Positions 48,550 to 60,900 of a stretch of 64,000 nt of DNA are shown one piece after another. A program made the translations under genes and the position numbers. Under the pieces are notes generated by a model that ran no database searches, had not been told where the DNA came from, and saw nothing but the letters and a program-made list of their open reading frames with translations. The stretch is from Melieria omissa (Eukaryota > Arthropoda > Insecta > Diptera > Ulidiidae). The first letter of the stretch is position 1. Every line of letters begins with the position of its first letter. The stretch is from contig OZ020267.1 in assembly GCA_963971225.1 (NCBI GenBank), positions 2,232,001 through 2,296,000 on the forward strand, in the 5' to 3' direction.

Positions 48550-49625
48550 GGGGAGAGTGGGGCGAATCGTTACGCTTTTTTGTAAGCCCAATATTTTTTA
48601 TCTGCGAAAAAATTGTTGACCATGTTATATATCGTTTTGAAGCCTGTTATTTTGCGCAACTTTTGATTATAAACACTTAGGTGTAGGACAAACACGAAAT
48701 AAGTTATGTCGATATTCCCAAAGTGTCCAGAAAATGGCATTTTAAAAAGTGTGGGGCGAATCGTTACGCAGTATGGGGCGAATCGTTACACTCGCTTTTT
48801 TCAAATTTTGAGGCGCTGAAATCAAAATATGTATACACAAATAATATTTCAATTATTTACTTCATTTTTATTAAGAAAACGAATACATGTTTGATGGTTA
48901 AATTGACCAACATGCCAAAGGAAAATGGTGGAAAAATATATGAAAAAATGAAAAAGGAAAAAGTTGATTTTTAATCAGAATCTGACTCAACATCAGCATA
49001 ATCAATCGCAGCGATGGCGCTTCGACGCTGGCTTATGCGTTTCGGTGCTGCCTCAGATGATTTTTGAAAAGTTGCAATAAAGTAATGAAAAATAAAAAAA
49101 AATCACGAAAATGATAAAAAACATATCATGGCGAACAACACAGATGATTTTTCTACAAACGCAAGCAATAACGCAGTCTTCAAAATTGCGTCAGACGCTT
49201 AAATGCATAAAAAATGACCGTCACGATTCGCCCCATACGAAATGTAACGATTCGCCCCACTGTGACATGTTTGCTATGGAATGGCTTAGCAAAGACACGG
49301 TAATAATATTTGCGAATTTTCTTTTTTTGCGCGAAAGGCAACACAATAAAGATAAAAAAACATACACTTTCGATTGATCACAAAATTATTTAGCACTCAA
49401 AATTGAAAGATTGTAGACATCCAAATATGAATTTTACAAGTCACAAAACACGTCTTACCCTGCCAAGCGTCAGTTTTCTACTGAGAATTGGAATGTCACC
49501 GAAACAAATGAGCGGCTGAAGGTGACGAACATTTAGCTATGCGACATTTGATATATGGTGGCGTCATTTTTAAGATATCGCTCTGTAACGATTCGCCCCA
49601 TGTAACGATTCGCCCCACTCTCCCC
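48550..49625. mobile_element. 1.08-kb TIR DNA transposon with repeated GGGGCGAATCGTTAC motifs
   Basis: Perfect 24-bp inverted ends (48550-48573 and 49602-49625) begin GGGGAGAGTGGGGCGAAT and are flanked by TA (48548-48549 and 49626-49627), consistent with a TA target duplication. The 15-nt core GGGGCGAATCGTTAC recurs inside the left half at about 48754 and 48776, and its inverse GTAACGATTCGCCCC recurs in the right half at about 49244 and 49585; a further partial inverse lies near 49228. Orientation flips across the centre. No full transposase is present, but a short minus-strand frame looks like a transposase C-terminus (next entry). Probably a deletion derivative of a Tc1/mariner/pogo-type element; that placement is inferred from TA only. 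Confidence 0.85.
48971..49075 (-). pseudogene. Possible transposase C-terminal remnant inside the TIR element
   Basis: On the minus strand about 34 codons end at a TAA (48971-48973) and read ATFQKSSEAAPKRISQRRSA, then IAAIDYADVESDSD. A basic stretch followed by an acidic Glu-Ser-Asp-Ser-Asp end is common for eukaryotic transposase C-termini. Upstream on that strand the frame turns into AT-rich sequence, so the rest has been deleted. Too short to name the family. Confidence 0.4.
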
Positions 49626-50017
49626 TAAATTAACAAAAATTGCATTTATTACTATAATTTTTCATTTTCTTATTATTTTTGTCTGAAAATTTGACAATTT
49701 TTTTGGAATTGAAGTAGGTAGGACTGCAGGTAATGAGACCTCAAACTCTTTAGCTAAAATATACTCTGAAGTTGAACTTCTTCTGCTACTCCCTTGCACG
49801 TGCGAGCATGGCAGGCTGAGAGCGGAGGCAGTTGGAGGAAACTTATGTTTCTCCTCATCTCAGACCAATGCTCATAGTTTCTTCAGTCTCTATGTATGCA
49901 CATCTGACATTGAGCTATGTCCTGTTTATGGAAAGAATAATGAGAACTGGGTCTAATTCTGACTCTTTGCGACATTAGGCACTGATGTGTTGAGACGCGA
50001 CCAAGGTGGTTTCTATA

Positions 50018-50578
50018 GGGTGTTTTTTTTAGAGGTTTGTTTTTCGAATAGAGATAAAACTGACATTTTGTAGTCAAATCTGGCAACTTTAATGTCATTT
50101 ATGTTCAGTTTGGTTTGCCATTTCATCATGAACAGGTTGACAAAAGAACAACGCTTGCAAATCGTGCAAATTTATTTCGAAAATAATGGTTCAGTTCGCG
50201 AAGTTTACCGCAAGCTCCGTCCATTTTATGGTCGACATAATCGTCCATCAGAGCAAAATCGGTCCATCCATCGGTTAACCATGGGTCGTTTTCGCACTAC
50301 GTTTACTCTATGTGATAATACGCATCCGCAGAGACGTCTAACAGTGCGCACCGAAGAAACAATTGCCGCTGTAGAGCAAAATGTTGAAGAGGATCCGAAT
50401 GAATCGATTCGCCACCGTGCACAGCAATTGGAGCTTTGTCAATGCCACATGCCCAAAATCATATTTCAAGATTAATGTCATAAAATTATCCTTCCAATAA
50501 AGCCAAATTGATGGACATTAAAACGATTTTCTTGTGTTTTATTTCAATTCGAAGTTCTATACCTCTAAAAAAACACCC
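50018..50578 (+). mobile_element. Internally deleted Tc1/mariner element (561 bp)
   Basis: Inverted ends GGGTGTTTTTTTTAGAGGT (50018-50036) and ACCTCTAAAAAAACACCC (50561-50578) are flanked by TA at 50016-50017 and 50579-50580. The ends differ by one T. The element keeps both ends of a transposase frame but is less than half the usual length of about 1.3 kb. Confidence 0.9.
50128..50475 (+). pseudogene. Truncated mariner-type transposase frame (115 codons)
   Basis: The start at 50128 (MNRLTKEQRLQIVQIYFENN) is preferred over 50092, because the family begins with a short lead before LTxEQR. Residues 1-40 form the first helix-turn-helix, with the RKLRPFYGRHNRP phrase. The expected second part is disturbed at SEQNRSIHRLTMGRF, then resumes as RTEETIAAVEQNVEEDPNES and HRAQQLELC. 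It then jumps straight to CHMPKIIFQD, which resembles the extreme C-terminus of the family. The whole catalytic DDE/D core is therefore missing and the product cannot transpose. A DNA-binding-only product could in principle still bind the ends; that is speculative. Confidence 0.8.
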
Positions 50579-52487
50579 TATAGTTTCTACCGGATCTATC
50601 AGATTTCTCTGAAGTTAATGTCGATTTAAACAGGGAAACTCAAAACGTAGTCGAATGGATGTCTGAGTGCTTCGCTTGTTAAGGTATTTCAAAGAAGAAA
50701 ACAAAAATTTAATCTAATCTAACTAGAACTATTGAAAATGTGTGGCTCGTCGAGTCCTTCATTCTTCGCTTCTCGATAACTTTGAAAAATCTTTGGAATT
50801 TTAATTCAATACTTGTAAACGTATTTCCAAGACTCTTTCAAATAAAACAACAAGGAAAAACAAATGATAATTGTTTACTTTAATTCTTATCTAGACTAAC
50901 CCCTTTAAAATTGTAAGCCAACAAAATGAATATTTGTCTACGTTTGGCAAAGTCGATTCTCTCTGAAGCGCTGTCAGGCACTGAGTTCTCGACGAGATAA
51001 ATTAGAATCATTTTGATAGGATCTGGTATTCTCTGTAAAGGACATTTTTGAACAAGACTTCATCTCCAAGACAGAGGTTTGTACTGTAAAAAAATCTGTT
51101 TATTCGACTTGGAATCATCTGAAAGACGATCTTTTTACTTGAAGCTAATTTCTTAGCAACCAACGAGCCAAGTTAAATTAAATTTTTCAACCTAAATATA
51201 TACAAAATAAAATTAACAAGTTTAAAAAATTTAATTCCTCGAATCACTGTTGCTGGATACACACAAAGTTGCCCGCTTCCACTCGAGCGTTTCCCCAAAA
51301 CATATTAAAGCCTACATTAAGTTGTACGAGAAGTGCCACTTGCCATATCAAAGGCAAGAAAATAATCAATTGCTATTTTTACTGCGTACAGCATCCTTGA
51401 AATGTGTCTGCTGAGTGCTGTGTGTACCACATGGAGCTGCAACTTGCGTACACTTCCGCAACGACGCCGCACCGCAGCTCGCAGACGGCTGACAAACTCT
51501 TGTCAACACAATTTCAGTCTCTGGCCTGCACACTCCCAGGAGATACATTGCGTTAACTGCCGGCCCCGCATCCGTCTCCCCCTGTCTCTCTCCGCCTCGG
51601 CAATCTCGTACAGTAAAAGCGTCTTGGGCGCTCAGACTTGTGGCGAAAAGTGTTGCGGACATAACCACAAAATGGCAATAACAGCAGTCAAACAACGATA
51701 ACAAATTATGCAAATTTATAAAATGTCTGCCTGCCTTGTCGCACTCACAGCCAGCTGGAATGTTGACACATTTCGGACCAGAAGAAATGTCGGAAAAATT
51801 GCAAAATTATCCGGCAGGAAAGTAGAAAGGCTGCAGCTAAGAAGCCACCGGCCCAAAGTTGGCAGAAATGTGTGCGTGTGTAGTGAGATTTCCATCCTTG
51901 ACAAAAAACAGTGTCGTCTGTTTGTAGTCGGAAATATTTGACATATTCAGGGCGACTTGAGGAATGCAGAGTGCCGAATGTCTCTTAAATATTTTTCAAC
52001 TCGCTTTTATTTGGGGCTTTTTATTAGCTCGCCAACGCACAGACGAGTGCAGCGCCACATGAGAAACACGGAAAACATGATATCACACACAAGCACACAA
52101 CCACACACACACAGAGTTACTCACTGGGATTCGAGTTGGCTCGAAGTTCGGTGAGATTCCGTTCGCTTTGGTTCGGTGATGTGGTTTCGTTTGGTTTGGT
52201 TTGGTTTGGTTTGGTTTGCTGCCACTTGCTGCTCACTTCTCGGTCGCACATTTGCATGCATACTTGCACACACACTCACACACACATACGTACTCGTATT
52301 TAAATGTGCACTTGCGCTGGTTTTCGTGTTGTCCATGGCGCCGGCCGCTGCAAGTGACAATTACGCACTGTGAATAATGCAATGCATTTTATTTATCATC
52401 GCTGGCTGTTTTATTTATTTACATTTTTATTCATTTGTGGCTGCGGCGCGCACGTTTGTGGTTCAAGCGTGTTAAAAGCGCTTTTCG

Positions 52488-52510
52488 ATTCGATGTAATT
52501 TACATCGAAT
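52488..52510. repeat. Perfect 11-bp-arm palindrome
   Basis: ATTCGATGTAA, one T, then TTACATCGAAT. Arms are exact. It lies in otherwise unremarkable AT-rich sequence and could be chance, a cruciform or a transposon scar. Confidence 0.8.
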
Positions 52511-52861
52511 GAAAATTTAAATGGTCATGCAATTCTTTTCTTGCATTGGCATTTTTTAACAAAATGAGTGAAAATAAAAAAAATTATGTAGAATTATTAA
52601 ACAAAAACAAAAAATCTTCATATTTGTGTATAACAAACTATTAAAAATGATTTTTTTTGATATGATTCAGTGGTCAATAAAAACAAAACCAAGAGTTTTT
52701 TTTCATTGCCGCCAACGATTTACTCCTTTTTTGTTCAACATACTTTCATACTTTCCACTTTCTACAATAAAAGTCTTTAGTAAATAATATTTTAATAATT
52801 TTATAACTGAAAATATTCGCTCATATGTTGCATAATTGGTACAATGTCTTAGTCGACATAC

Positions 52862-52940
52862 TTGTTGGTTGGTTGGTTGGTTTAGTGGCTGCCTCTGTAT
52901 GAGACACACTTAGGCCTATGGGCCCGTTGTGATACCAAAA
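52862..52940 (-). pseudogene. LINE 3'-end fragment, minus strand
   Basis: On the minus strand the sequence has GGTATCACAACGGGCCCATA, then GGCCTAAGTGTGTCTCATAC, then GAGGCAGCCACTAAAC, and ends in a CCAA tail (the inverse of TTGGTTGGTTGG at 52864-52880). This arrangement is the usual 3' end of Jockey/R1-type LINEs in these flies, and resembles the 3' segments near 25.76 and 35.2 kb. Confidence 0.55.
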
Positions 52941-53513
52941 ATTCCACCACAAATTCGACCTATTTAGTCAACAATTTCTTTCGATTAACAAAACTTTGGT
53001 TTATCTCAAAACTTCGTTATAAGGAACTCGATTTAGAGAAGATGGATCACTTTAATGTCCCAACCAGCCCATCTTAGTAAGAATATAATTTACAAACCTA
53101 TAGCTATTGAAAGAAGTGCTGAGTATAAATCAGTTTACAGACATTCAAATGCACAGACGCTCAAGTTTTTGGCTCAACAGACAAAAGAGACAAGGGAGCC
53201 AAAACAGAAGAGAAAAGACCTGAAAGATGGATACAAAACAGATCCATACAAGTATGAATCAGACTGATCGATCGATTCGCATTGTAATTTCTCTTATTAT
53301 GCATTGTTCTGTCGATGTTCTGTTCAGCTGTTGATCCAACTTATTAAACTTTCATGTGATTTTTTACGACCAGAATTCCTCTCCGACGGTCTTGGCCCTG
53401 CACTATGTAGAAAAAAATATAGAAAACATTCATCTATGAAACCTATTAGCAATCAGTAAAGTACAGACAGCCTTTGGATGCATTTTGGATGGCATCGCTG
53501 CTCAAATCGTTGC

Positions 53514-53577
53514 CTCAGAAAACAAATGTCGTATGTCTTACTAGGCTCAATAGAACATACGACATTCGTTTTCTGAG
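53514..53577. ncRNA. 64-nt hairpin candidate (23-bp stem)
   Basis: Arms 53514-53536 and 53555-53577 pair over 23 bp with one mismatch; the loop is 18 nt. On the minus strand that mismatch becomes a G-U pair, so the minus-strand RNA would have a continuous stem. Weak pairing may continue outward (GATGGCATCGCTGC against the inverse of the ACACATCGAATG region). Size and stem resemble a microRNA precursor, but a MITE remnant or a chance inverted repeat is equally possible. No expression evidence exists here. Confidence 0.4.
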
Positions 53578-53709
53578 ATGACGAAATGACACATCGAATG
53601 TTTTACTTAATGCCATAATTCAGTAATAACCGTCTTTAATAAACCTCATATCCTTTCGGCTCGGTGTAACCTATAAAAATGCATCTGAGATTGTTTACAA
53701 ACAGATTAA

Positions 53710-54441
53710 GGGGGGAGTACACTTTGATTTTTCAAAAAAATGTATTTTTTTTTTTTTGGCTTAAAATGTTCCTTGGGATGTATACTTTAATTTAGAAAAG
53801 ACTCCAAGTCCGCCAGAATATTCCTTACCGCTTTACGAAGCGATTTCCTAAAACATGTACCGGCGCGCTGAGAGAGCATTTTATCTTTAAACGCGTTTAT
53901 CTCGAAACGGGGCTTTTCAAACTGGCGTGGGAAATAACTCTAACCAGTTATTATTAAATTTGGATATCGCCTAGGTTTTCTTGTTTAGAATTAAATTCTG
54001 CTTAGAAATACGTATCCACATTTTCGATTTTGTCAAAAATGGATTTTTAATCCACGATTTTGTAAGCATTTTTAGGGTTAAAAAATGGACTTTTTTTCCT
54101 AAGGCCACAACTTTTGAAAACAATTAATTTAAAAAAAATCGGAATACGTATTTCTAACCCGAATTTCATTACTTATCAGGATTTTGTTCGATTTATGTTC
54201 CAGGATCACATGGGAAGGAGTATTTTCTCACGCCGTTTTCCGACTTCCGCGCGAGGACGCCCGCGCGACCTGGTGCACCGGCCACGGGGGGACGCCAATC
54301 GAGTTCAAAAAAATACAAATTGTAGTTCGAAGGATGAGTAATAAATGGGTTATAACATATTTGCCCTCCCTGAGTGTTTTATTGCTTAAAAAAATTAACG
54401 AAAATGCCTTACTTTTTGGACGTTCAAAGTGTACTCCCCCC
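53710..54441. mobile_element. piggyBac-like MITE flanked by TTAA
   Basis: TTAA at 53706-53709 and 54442-54445 flanks inverted ends that read GGGGGGAGTACACTTTG (53710-53726 and the inverse at 54425-54441), perfect over 17 bp (21 bp with TTAA). TTAA duplication is the hallmark of piggyBac transposition. The 732-bp interior has no transposase. It contains AT-rich flanks and a GC-rich core (GCGCGCTGAGAGAGC near 53860; CGCGAGGACGCCCGCGCGAC near 54250). Non-autonomous. Confidence 0.8.
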
Positions 54442-54869
54442 TTAAGTTGTAATAAAAGATTAAGTTGTAATAAGTTGTCCTAATTCAAAGGCATCCTTGA
54501 AGCACAATAAACTTTGGGCCCATTAGATCTGAAGTCAAAAACGATAAAGTTAACTTAAGTCATCATTGACAGATTATTATTTTTAACCATAGATATTTGG
54601 TGATGATCTGATGGAAGTACCACTCAGTCCTCTGAACCATTCATGTAACGTAGTTCAATTGAGTTGTTTCTAAGGGCACAATAGGTCATTACTGGTATCA
54701 ATATAACTCCAACTATTTACATCTATTTAGTTATTTTCATTAGGAAACTTGTCTGTTTTACATGCCTCGACTGGTGGAAGGTTGTCTCCAAGTTTTTTAA
54801 AGCTTCTTCGCTTCAATACGCCATCGACTGATGCTCCTTTTCCATTGTATTACTTAATCGTTTCGATCC

Positions 54870-55010
54870 TATTGTGAATGGTTCCAATGACTCCAACAAA
54901 TAATGTTTGTATTACTTGCTCCCACACTCGAAAAATAAACTCGGTGTGTTGTCAGTGCAGTTCATCGATCAAGGACAAAATTTGTAAACATCACAAAAGT
55001 GAGACGAAAA
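54870..55010 (+). pseudogene. Possible piggyBac transposase C-terminal cysteine-domain remnant
   Basis: The plus strand at about 54893-55005 reads PTNNVCITCSHTRKINSVCC, then QCSSSIKDKICKHHKSETKN. The spacing C-x2-C, then an RK-containing gap, C-C-x2-C, then C-x-H-H resembles the cysteine-rich domain at the end of piggyBac transposases. It lies about 450 bp from the TTAA-flanked MITE. No DDD core is visible nearby. It could instead be another cysteine-rich fragment; low certainty. Confidence 0.3.
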
Positions 55011-58000
55011 ATATAATTTCCGATTCGAAAATAGCATCAGCAGCATTTTCAATTACCAGCAGACCGACAGTCACACAAACTAAACAGTGTGGACTGCAAA
55101 GGAAAAATAAACAAATAAATACAACAACGGTGCAATGATGACGGGCACTGCCAGCTTCAGGGAGTCGACACCAACGCGCACCACTTCGACTCGTATATTC
55201 TGTGCTTAGCAGCGTTTGGCTGCTTGTTGTTGTTGTTGCTTCCATAGAAAGAATGTGTGGCAATGACAGAATGCAGCAGAAGCGGCTCTGAGTCGGAGCG
55301 GCAGCAACTGTTGGCAGCAGGCAAAACCGAAATCGGTGTCCGTAAACTCGAGCGAAAGGATATATGGGACAACATTGATGTGCTGATGTGGCTCACCTAC
55401 ACACTGCACACACATACACAAATTCTGACATTCAGTTGGCAGGATGCGGCAGCCATAGCAATGCCAATGTTTGTACATTTTCGAACCGGTAGAAAGGATA
55501 TTTTCACTGAAATTGTCCTTCAGGGACTTTAGATATACAGTTAAGGTTGCCTTTGCCACTGCTACCTTCCACAGCCTCCACTGCTCGTGCGCTTTGTAGG
55601 GTCGTGAGTGGGCATTGAAAAGTCAAAATCCGTTATAATTTTAAATGTGAATGTCAAACGATGTCCGGCTGCGCATTCAGAGCGTCAAGTGGCGCCTTTT
55701 ATTTCCACTCACATTCCATTCCATTTGCGCGACTTGGTGGCGTTTTATTTCGGTCGCCTTTCTTCCAAATTCCCACTCAGCCGGCTGGCAACTGGCGTTG
55801 GGTTCGTTGGAAGCAACTAACGAAACATAAAAAAACGCAATTTAATTATTTGGTACGCTTTGTTGTTGCTGCAGCATTTATTCGACTGTTAAATGTGTAA
55901 GCCGGCATTATTGTTATTGTTGTTGTTGCTACTGTTGCATTACCTTTTTTAAGTTTCAAGCAAATTGAAATGAAAATGAATTTTATTTGCTTTTATTTCT
56001 GTGGAAGCGCTTTTCGGTGCGCGTTGCTTTTACGCTCAGCGATGCGTCGAGCACAGCGCAAAATGCATATACAACGGTAATCACCAGATCTACTAAAGGA
56101 TAATGAAGATATTAAGCGCCACGCCACGGAATGTGCAGCTACGAGCGGCCAGTGGCGGCAACCGAGACGGGCAACTTTCCCAAAATTAAATAAACGACAA
56201 AAGTGCAAAACGGTTTAAAGTCTTAAAAAATTGAATAAAATGGCATTTCGTGCAGCAAACTTTCGGCGCCATGAAATCATTTCAAATTATCAGAAATTTT
56301 ACGCGTTCACTCGCTGTCGCACCGATAATTCGCCGCAAGTTGCAAATTGCAAATTGCCGCACCACAATTACACTTTAATGTGCCACTTTCGTCTGCCCGT
56401 CCGCCCGCCTGACGGCGTTGTTGTAATGCAAATTTTGCTATTCAGAAATTTTTCGTTTGCATCATTAAAACACCCACACACACACACATGCGCGCTTGCC
56501 AGCAGAAAAGTAAAATGAAATAAAATTAAGAAGAAAACTTTCATTAAGTTGTAATTAACAATCAACGTCAGCCGCAGCGTTGCCAAAAGGCGCGCACGCC
56601 ACCACCAACGCCCACCGAGCGCAGCCGTCAGCCATCACAGCCACACAGTGTCCAGTGTCCGCCTGGCACACAGCAGCAAAAGGACAGAGTTAAGTCCGAC
56701 AGACAGACAGACCGACCGACCGACAGATCAGCCATGGCCAACCCAAGCCAGCGCGAAGCGTCTGTACCGTTGGACAGTTGAAGCGTCGGCCACACTGAAG
56801 CCGACACAGCCGCAGCCACAGACACCAACTGGCAGCTTGAGTGCGCTTCGTACAACTGTCATTTAAACGCCAAATGACACCAGAAACATTCGTCGCAACA
56901 TAATTATCCATAATACCGACGAGCGTTGCCACTGTCGGCTGTTATTATTCGGCAAGCCACCATGTCGGGCAGCGTGTGAAAGGCGAATGGCAACAACACA
57001 CAAATTTCCGCCCAGTTTAGGGTTTGAAATTTACTGCAAAAACAGTTAAAGTCAACGATGAACTCAATATTAGTCAAGTTGTGACTATGAAAATGCATTT
57101 TTTAAAGGATTGAAAGAAAAATAATCAATATAACAATTAAAGTCTTTAAAAACTTTGTTTGGTGAGACTTTGTACTCAGAAGCACAAGAATTGTCTGTAA
57201 ATTTTGAGATTAACCGCTAAGACTTCTTGAGTTAGTTCATCGATTTTACATCACAACCCACTACGGGAGTTCATTACTGATCCGTAGTGAACGAATGTAG
57301 AATGGTCGCCTTGCTGAAAGTTTCCACAGCTCGCATGACTTTTGTGAGTTCAAGTCAAGTTGGCATTGGTTAATAAATTCTTTCTTCAGAGCCCCAGAGT
57401 CCGAACCATTGCATCCTCTTAGAACTATTGCCATGTTTTGCACCATTGGGCTGGTTTGAAAAATAAACTCTGACTCCAAAGGCACAGCTCATAGAAATCA
57501 CTGATATTCAAATTTTGTTTAGAACTTACCACTATTGTTTCTAAATTTAGGAATTTGCAATTAGTTGCTGGAAATTCAAGGACTCTCGTTGATGCAGAAA
57601 GTTGAGAAAGATTTTTAAATGGTAATAATAAAAAATGTGGCCTTCCACTCGGAGACCATGTTGCTTGTAAATCTAGAAAAATGTGTAGACTGTTAAGAAT
57701 CGTTAGGTAAGCTTCGATTTCACTTTCTTATATGAATTGCATCTTTCTTATTGATCTTCTTATTTCGAGAGCAGCTGTTTTCCTATTAATTTCTGACTCG
57801 AATCGCGATGTACTCGAATCACCATTTGCTTAAATATCTAAATAGTAATTTTCCAATTTTTATTTTCTTCTTCTTTAAATTTAAATTTTATTTATTTTTT
57901 TTAATTTTATTTATATAAAATTTAATTTAAAAAATAATTTTGTTATCTAATTCAAACGAACGACACTGCGTTTCAATTTTAATAAGTTCAGACAAAGTCG

Positions 58001-60123
58001 CTCAGTTTGCTTTTTGCCGTAGACGTCAAAGACACAGTGAAAGCAATTATGAATTTAAGATGCTAGAAAAGTATGCTGCTTGTTGTTGCTGTTTATGCAT
58101 ATAAATTAAAATCAACAGCAAGAAATATTCACACAGTCAGAAATAGCGGCGCCAGTGAGTGGGAATTGCTTGCAAAAAGGAAAGCAGCGCATAGACAGCG
58201 AGACGCGCGAGAAGCAAATCGCTTGAGGGCAAACTGCAACAATAACATCAAATGAACAGGCGTCACACACCCACACCGACACAAACAAACATGAATTGTT
58301 GCACTGGTTTTCGCACGTTGCAAAACCGTCTGCTGGTTAATGCTGCGCCGCGGCAGCGATGAGAAAATCCAAAGCGAAAGCACAAAGTGGAGAAAGGAAA
58401 AGGCTGCAGTGGTTGGGTGCAGTCATTACTTCCAGATGCGGCTGCAGTGAAGGAGAGTTGTACTCTCCACCTTCAACAGCAGAAAAAAATTGGTGCTTAT
58501 TACAAGCAACAAGCGCAAGAAAAATGCAATAAAAAAAGGGAATGCGAGTAGTGGAAGCGTGTCTCAATGTCGCACAGTGTCACAAAAGTGTTTAAATATA
58601 AATGAAATATTTTGACTGAGAACATTGGGGGTTAGCGTTTGAAAGTGAAATGTTAAGGACATTCAAATTAAATTAAGTAAATTATTAAATAAGAAAAACG
58701 TTGAACAATCAGGAGACAAAGTACTAAAAAAATCACTTGGAAAATCTATTAAGTAATGTCCGTCCGTTCGTGAGAACTGGTTCGCTCGATAGCCTCCTTT
58801 CAAGTAACAGTAAAAATATGAGAACGAAATTTGCTGCACTGGTGTTTCAGCTACAAAACTCTTAAGCAGGGTTGCCATATACTAATAATTTTCAAAATAA
58901 GAAATTTTTATATGAGTCAACATTAACCAAAAAAATTTGGGTTTATTGATGTTTATCACAAAAAAAATTGATGTGATGAAATGAAATCCTGTGTTCCCAC
59001 TCCGTGAATACGTAATATAAGTGCCCCCTCCCCTCCCCCTGAGCACTCAAACATCCTTTTTCAACACCTTCTCGCTTTCCTTGAACAGTGTGTTGTGTCT
59101 ACTTCTGTTTGTGCTTATTCTCAAAATATTATTTCATTTTCTTTGTCGTTGTTCTCCTGTGCGGCACATTCTGTGTGCTTAACTGTTTGTGCCGCACGTT
59201 TCATATTCCCATTCCGCGCTCTGTTTGTAGTTGTCCTTAGTTTTAATTTCATTCAATCCGTCTTATGTTCTCTGGGTTGCGTGCACACAATTCCGTTTTC
59301 TTTGGCCTCCGGTTTGCTTATTCGTGGAAATCATTTCATCATCAGTTCGCAGAACTGACGAGTTGTGAGTGAGTGCAGCTGATTATACAACTTTATTATT
59401 TCAACAAGCAAAAACAATGCGATTTATATAGCTTTTTGTTGCTATCGCTTGTGGCATTTATTTTATGGCAAGCGGCACAGTTTTGCGTTGATCTTTTAAA
59501 CTTATTCGTAAGCGATTACTACAGTGTTCTTTGTATTCGTAGAGAGAAAGGGAGATGTAAGATGTGGAAAGAATCCGGTATTAATTCTATAAATACTTAA
59601 ATAAAATCAAAGACAATTACTCAACATTTACTTGCAACAGGCCACTAAAGAAAACTCCACTCCAACTGTGAAGTCTTTTATAACATTTTCTATTCATTAC
59701 TAATCACGAATCCAAATCTCAACTCAAAGCATAGAATTTCATTGTAATCTGAAAATCGCATCTTCTTCTCAAAAGTCATATTTATGAATGCTTAAATGAA
59801 TGCGCTTCCTACACTTTAATGTGTCCTTGTTGCTCACTTTAAATCAGAAAATCCAACATTTCGCTCGCATTGCGCAAAACACGAACAAGCCAAGTCTCGG
59901 TCCAGTGTTCTCGAGCGCTTGTCGGCACTTCCTGCGTGTAGTATTTGGTTGCTTTAGTGAGCTTCCTTCCGCAAAGTGTCACCGTCCAATAAAGCGTAAA
60001 CAACCATAAAAAGGCGTAAATTGTGCTGCTGCCAGTGACAATTTCCGCTCAGGCGGCACCATCACCGACAAACGGCAGCTACAATATCGACCACAACAAC
60101 AACAACAACAATGACAGTATGAA

Positions 60124-60147
60124 CAGCAGCAGCAGCAGCAGCAGCAT
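60124..60147 (+). repeat. CAG trinucleotide run
   Basis: About seven CAG units, next to a CAA run at about 60095-60111. Another GC-rich trinucleotide run (CCG) lies at about 62174-62192. No supporting exon surrounds them. Confidence 0.85.
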
Positions 60148-60390
60148 GAAATGGCAGTAACATCGTAACAGCGAGTAACAAAGTGATTGGCGCAAAGGAG
60201 CATTGAATGACAGTTTTTGTGAAATTTTATTGAGTAAATTATTTGCGAATTAAATTGATTGCAACGACACGACCGAAAGGAAAACAACCAAAAAAACAAC
60301 AACAACAGCAGTAGAATGTACTACAACGTAAACGATGAGGGGAAAATGTTTGTCATTACGACTATTAGGTAATCATTTCGTTGAGTTATT

Positions 60391-60900
60391 TCAGTAGCAG
60401 AACTGGACGACGAGGCGTATGAGTAATATTTATTTGGGAGGAGTATGAAACCTGAAAGTCATAATGAAAATTAAATAAATTATAAAAACTAAGTGATTAT
60501 GTTGGGTTTTAAATTCGAAGTGTGTATAAATTTTTTGTGTTAAAAAATTCTGGCAAATTGTATAATCAACTTTGATTCGTTACAAACAAAATCAACCATT
60601 CAGTTTGTTCAATGTTTTTTATTGTTTTTCTGGATTTTGAAAATGATAGCAAATTTAAGCATCCACTTCGTTTAATCTTCGATTGTTTTGCATTCGATTT
60701 CAGTAGTATAACTGGACGACGAGGCGTATGAGTAAGATTTATTAAATAAATTTTGATAACTGAATGGTTATGTGTTATATTTCAATTCAAAGAGTGTTTA
60801 GATTTTTAAGTTTTTTTATTTGTTTTTCTGGATTTTGAAAATGATAGCAAATTTAAGCATCAACTTTGTTTCGTTTTCGACTGTTTTGCTTTCGCTTTTT
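60391..60900. repeat. Duplicated segment with an internal deletion in copy 2
   Basis: ACTGGACGACGAGGCGTATG occurs at 60402 and 60711 (309 bp apart), while TGGATTTTGAAAATGATAGC occurs at 60631 and 60829 (198 bp apart). Order is kept, so copy 2 lacks about 110 bp relative to copy 1. Both end in TTTAAGCATC(C/A)ACTT(C/T)GTTT. Non-coding. Confidence 0.75.

Noticed and set aside
57261..57485. 74-codon minus-strand frame, mixed composition
   Set aside because: Looks somewhat protein-like but has no recognisable motif, no splice register and no supporting neighbour.
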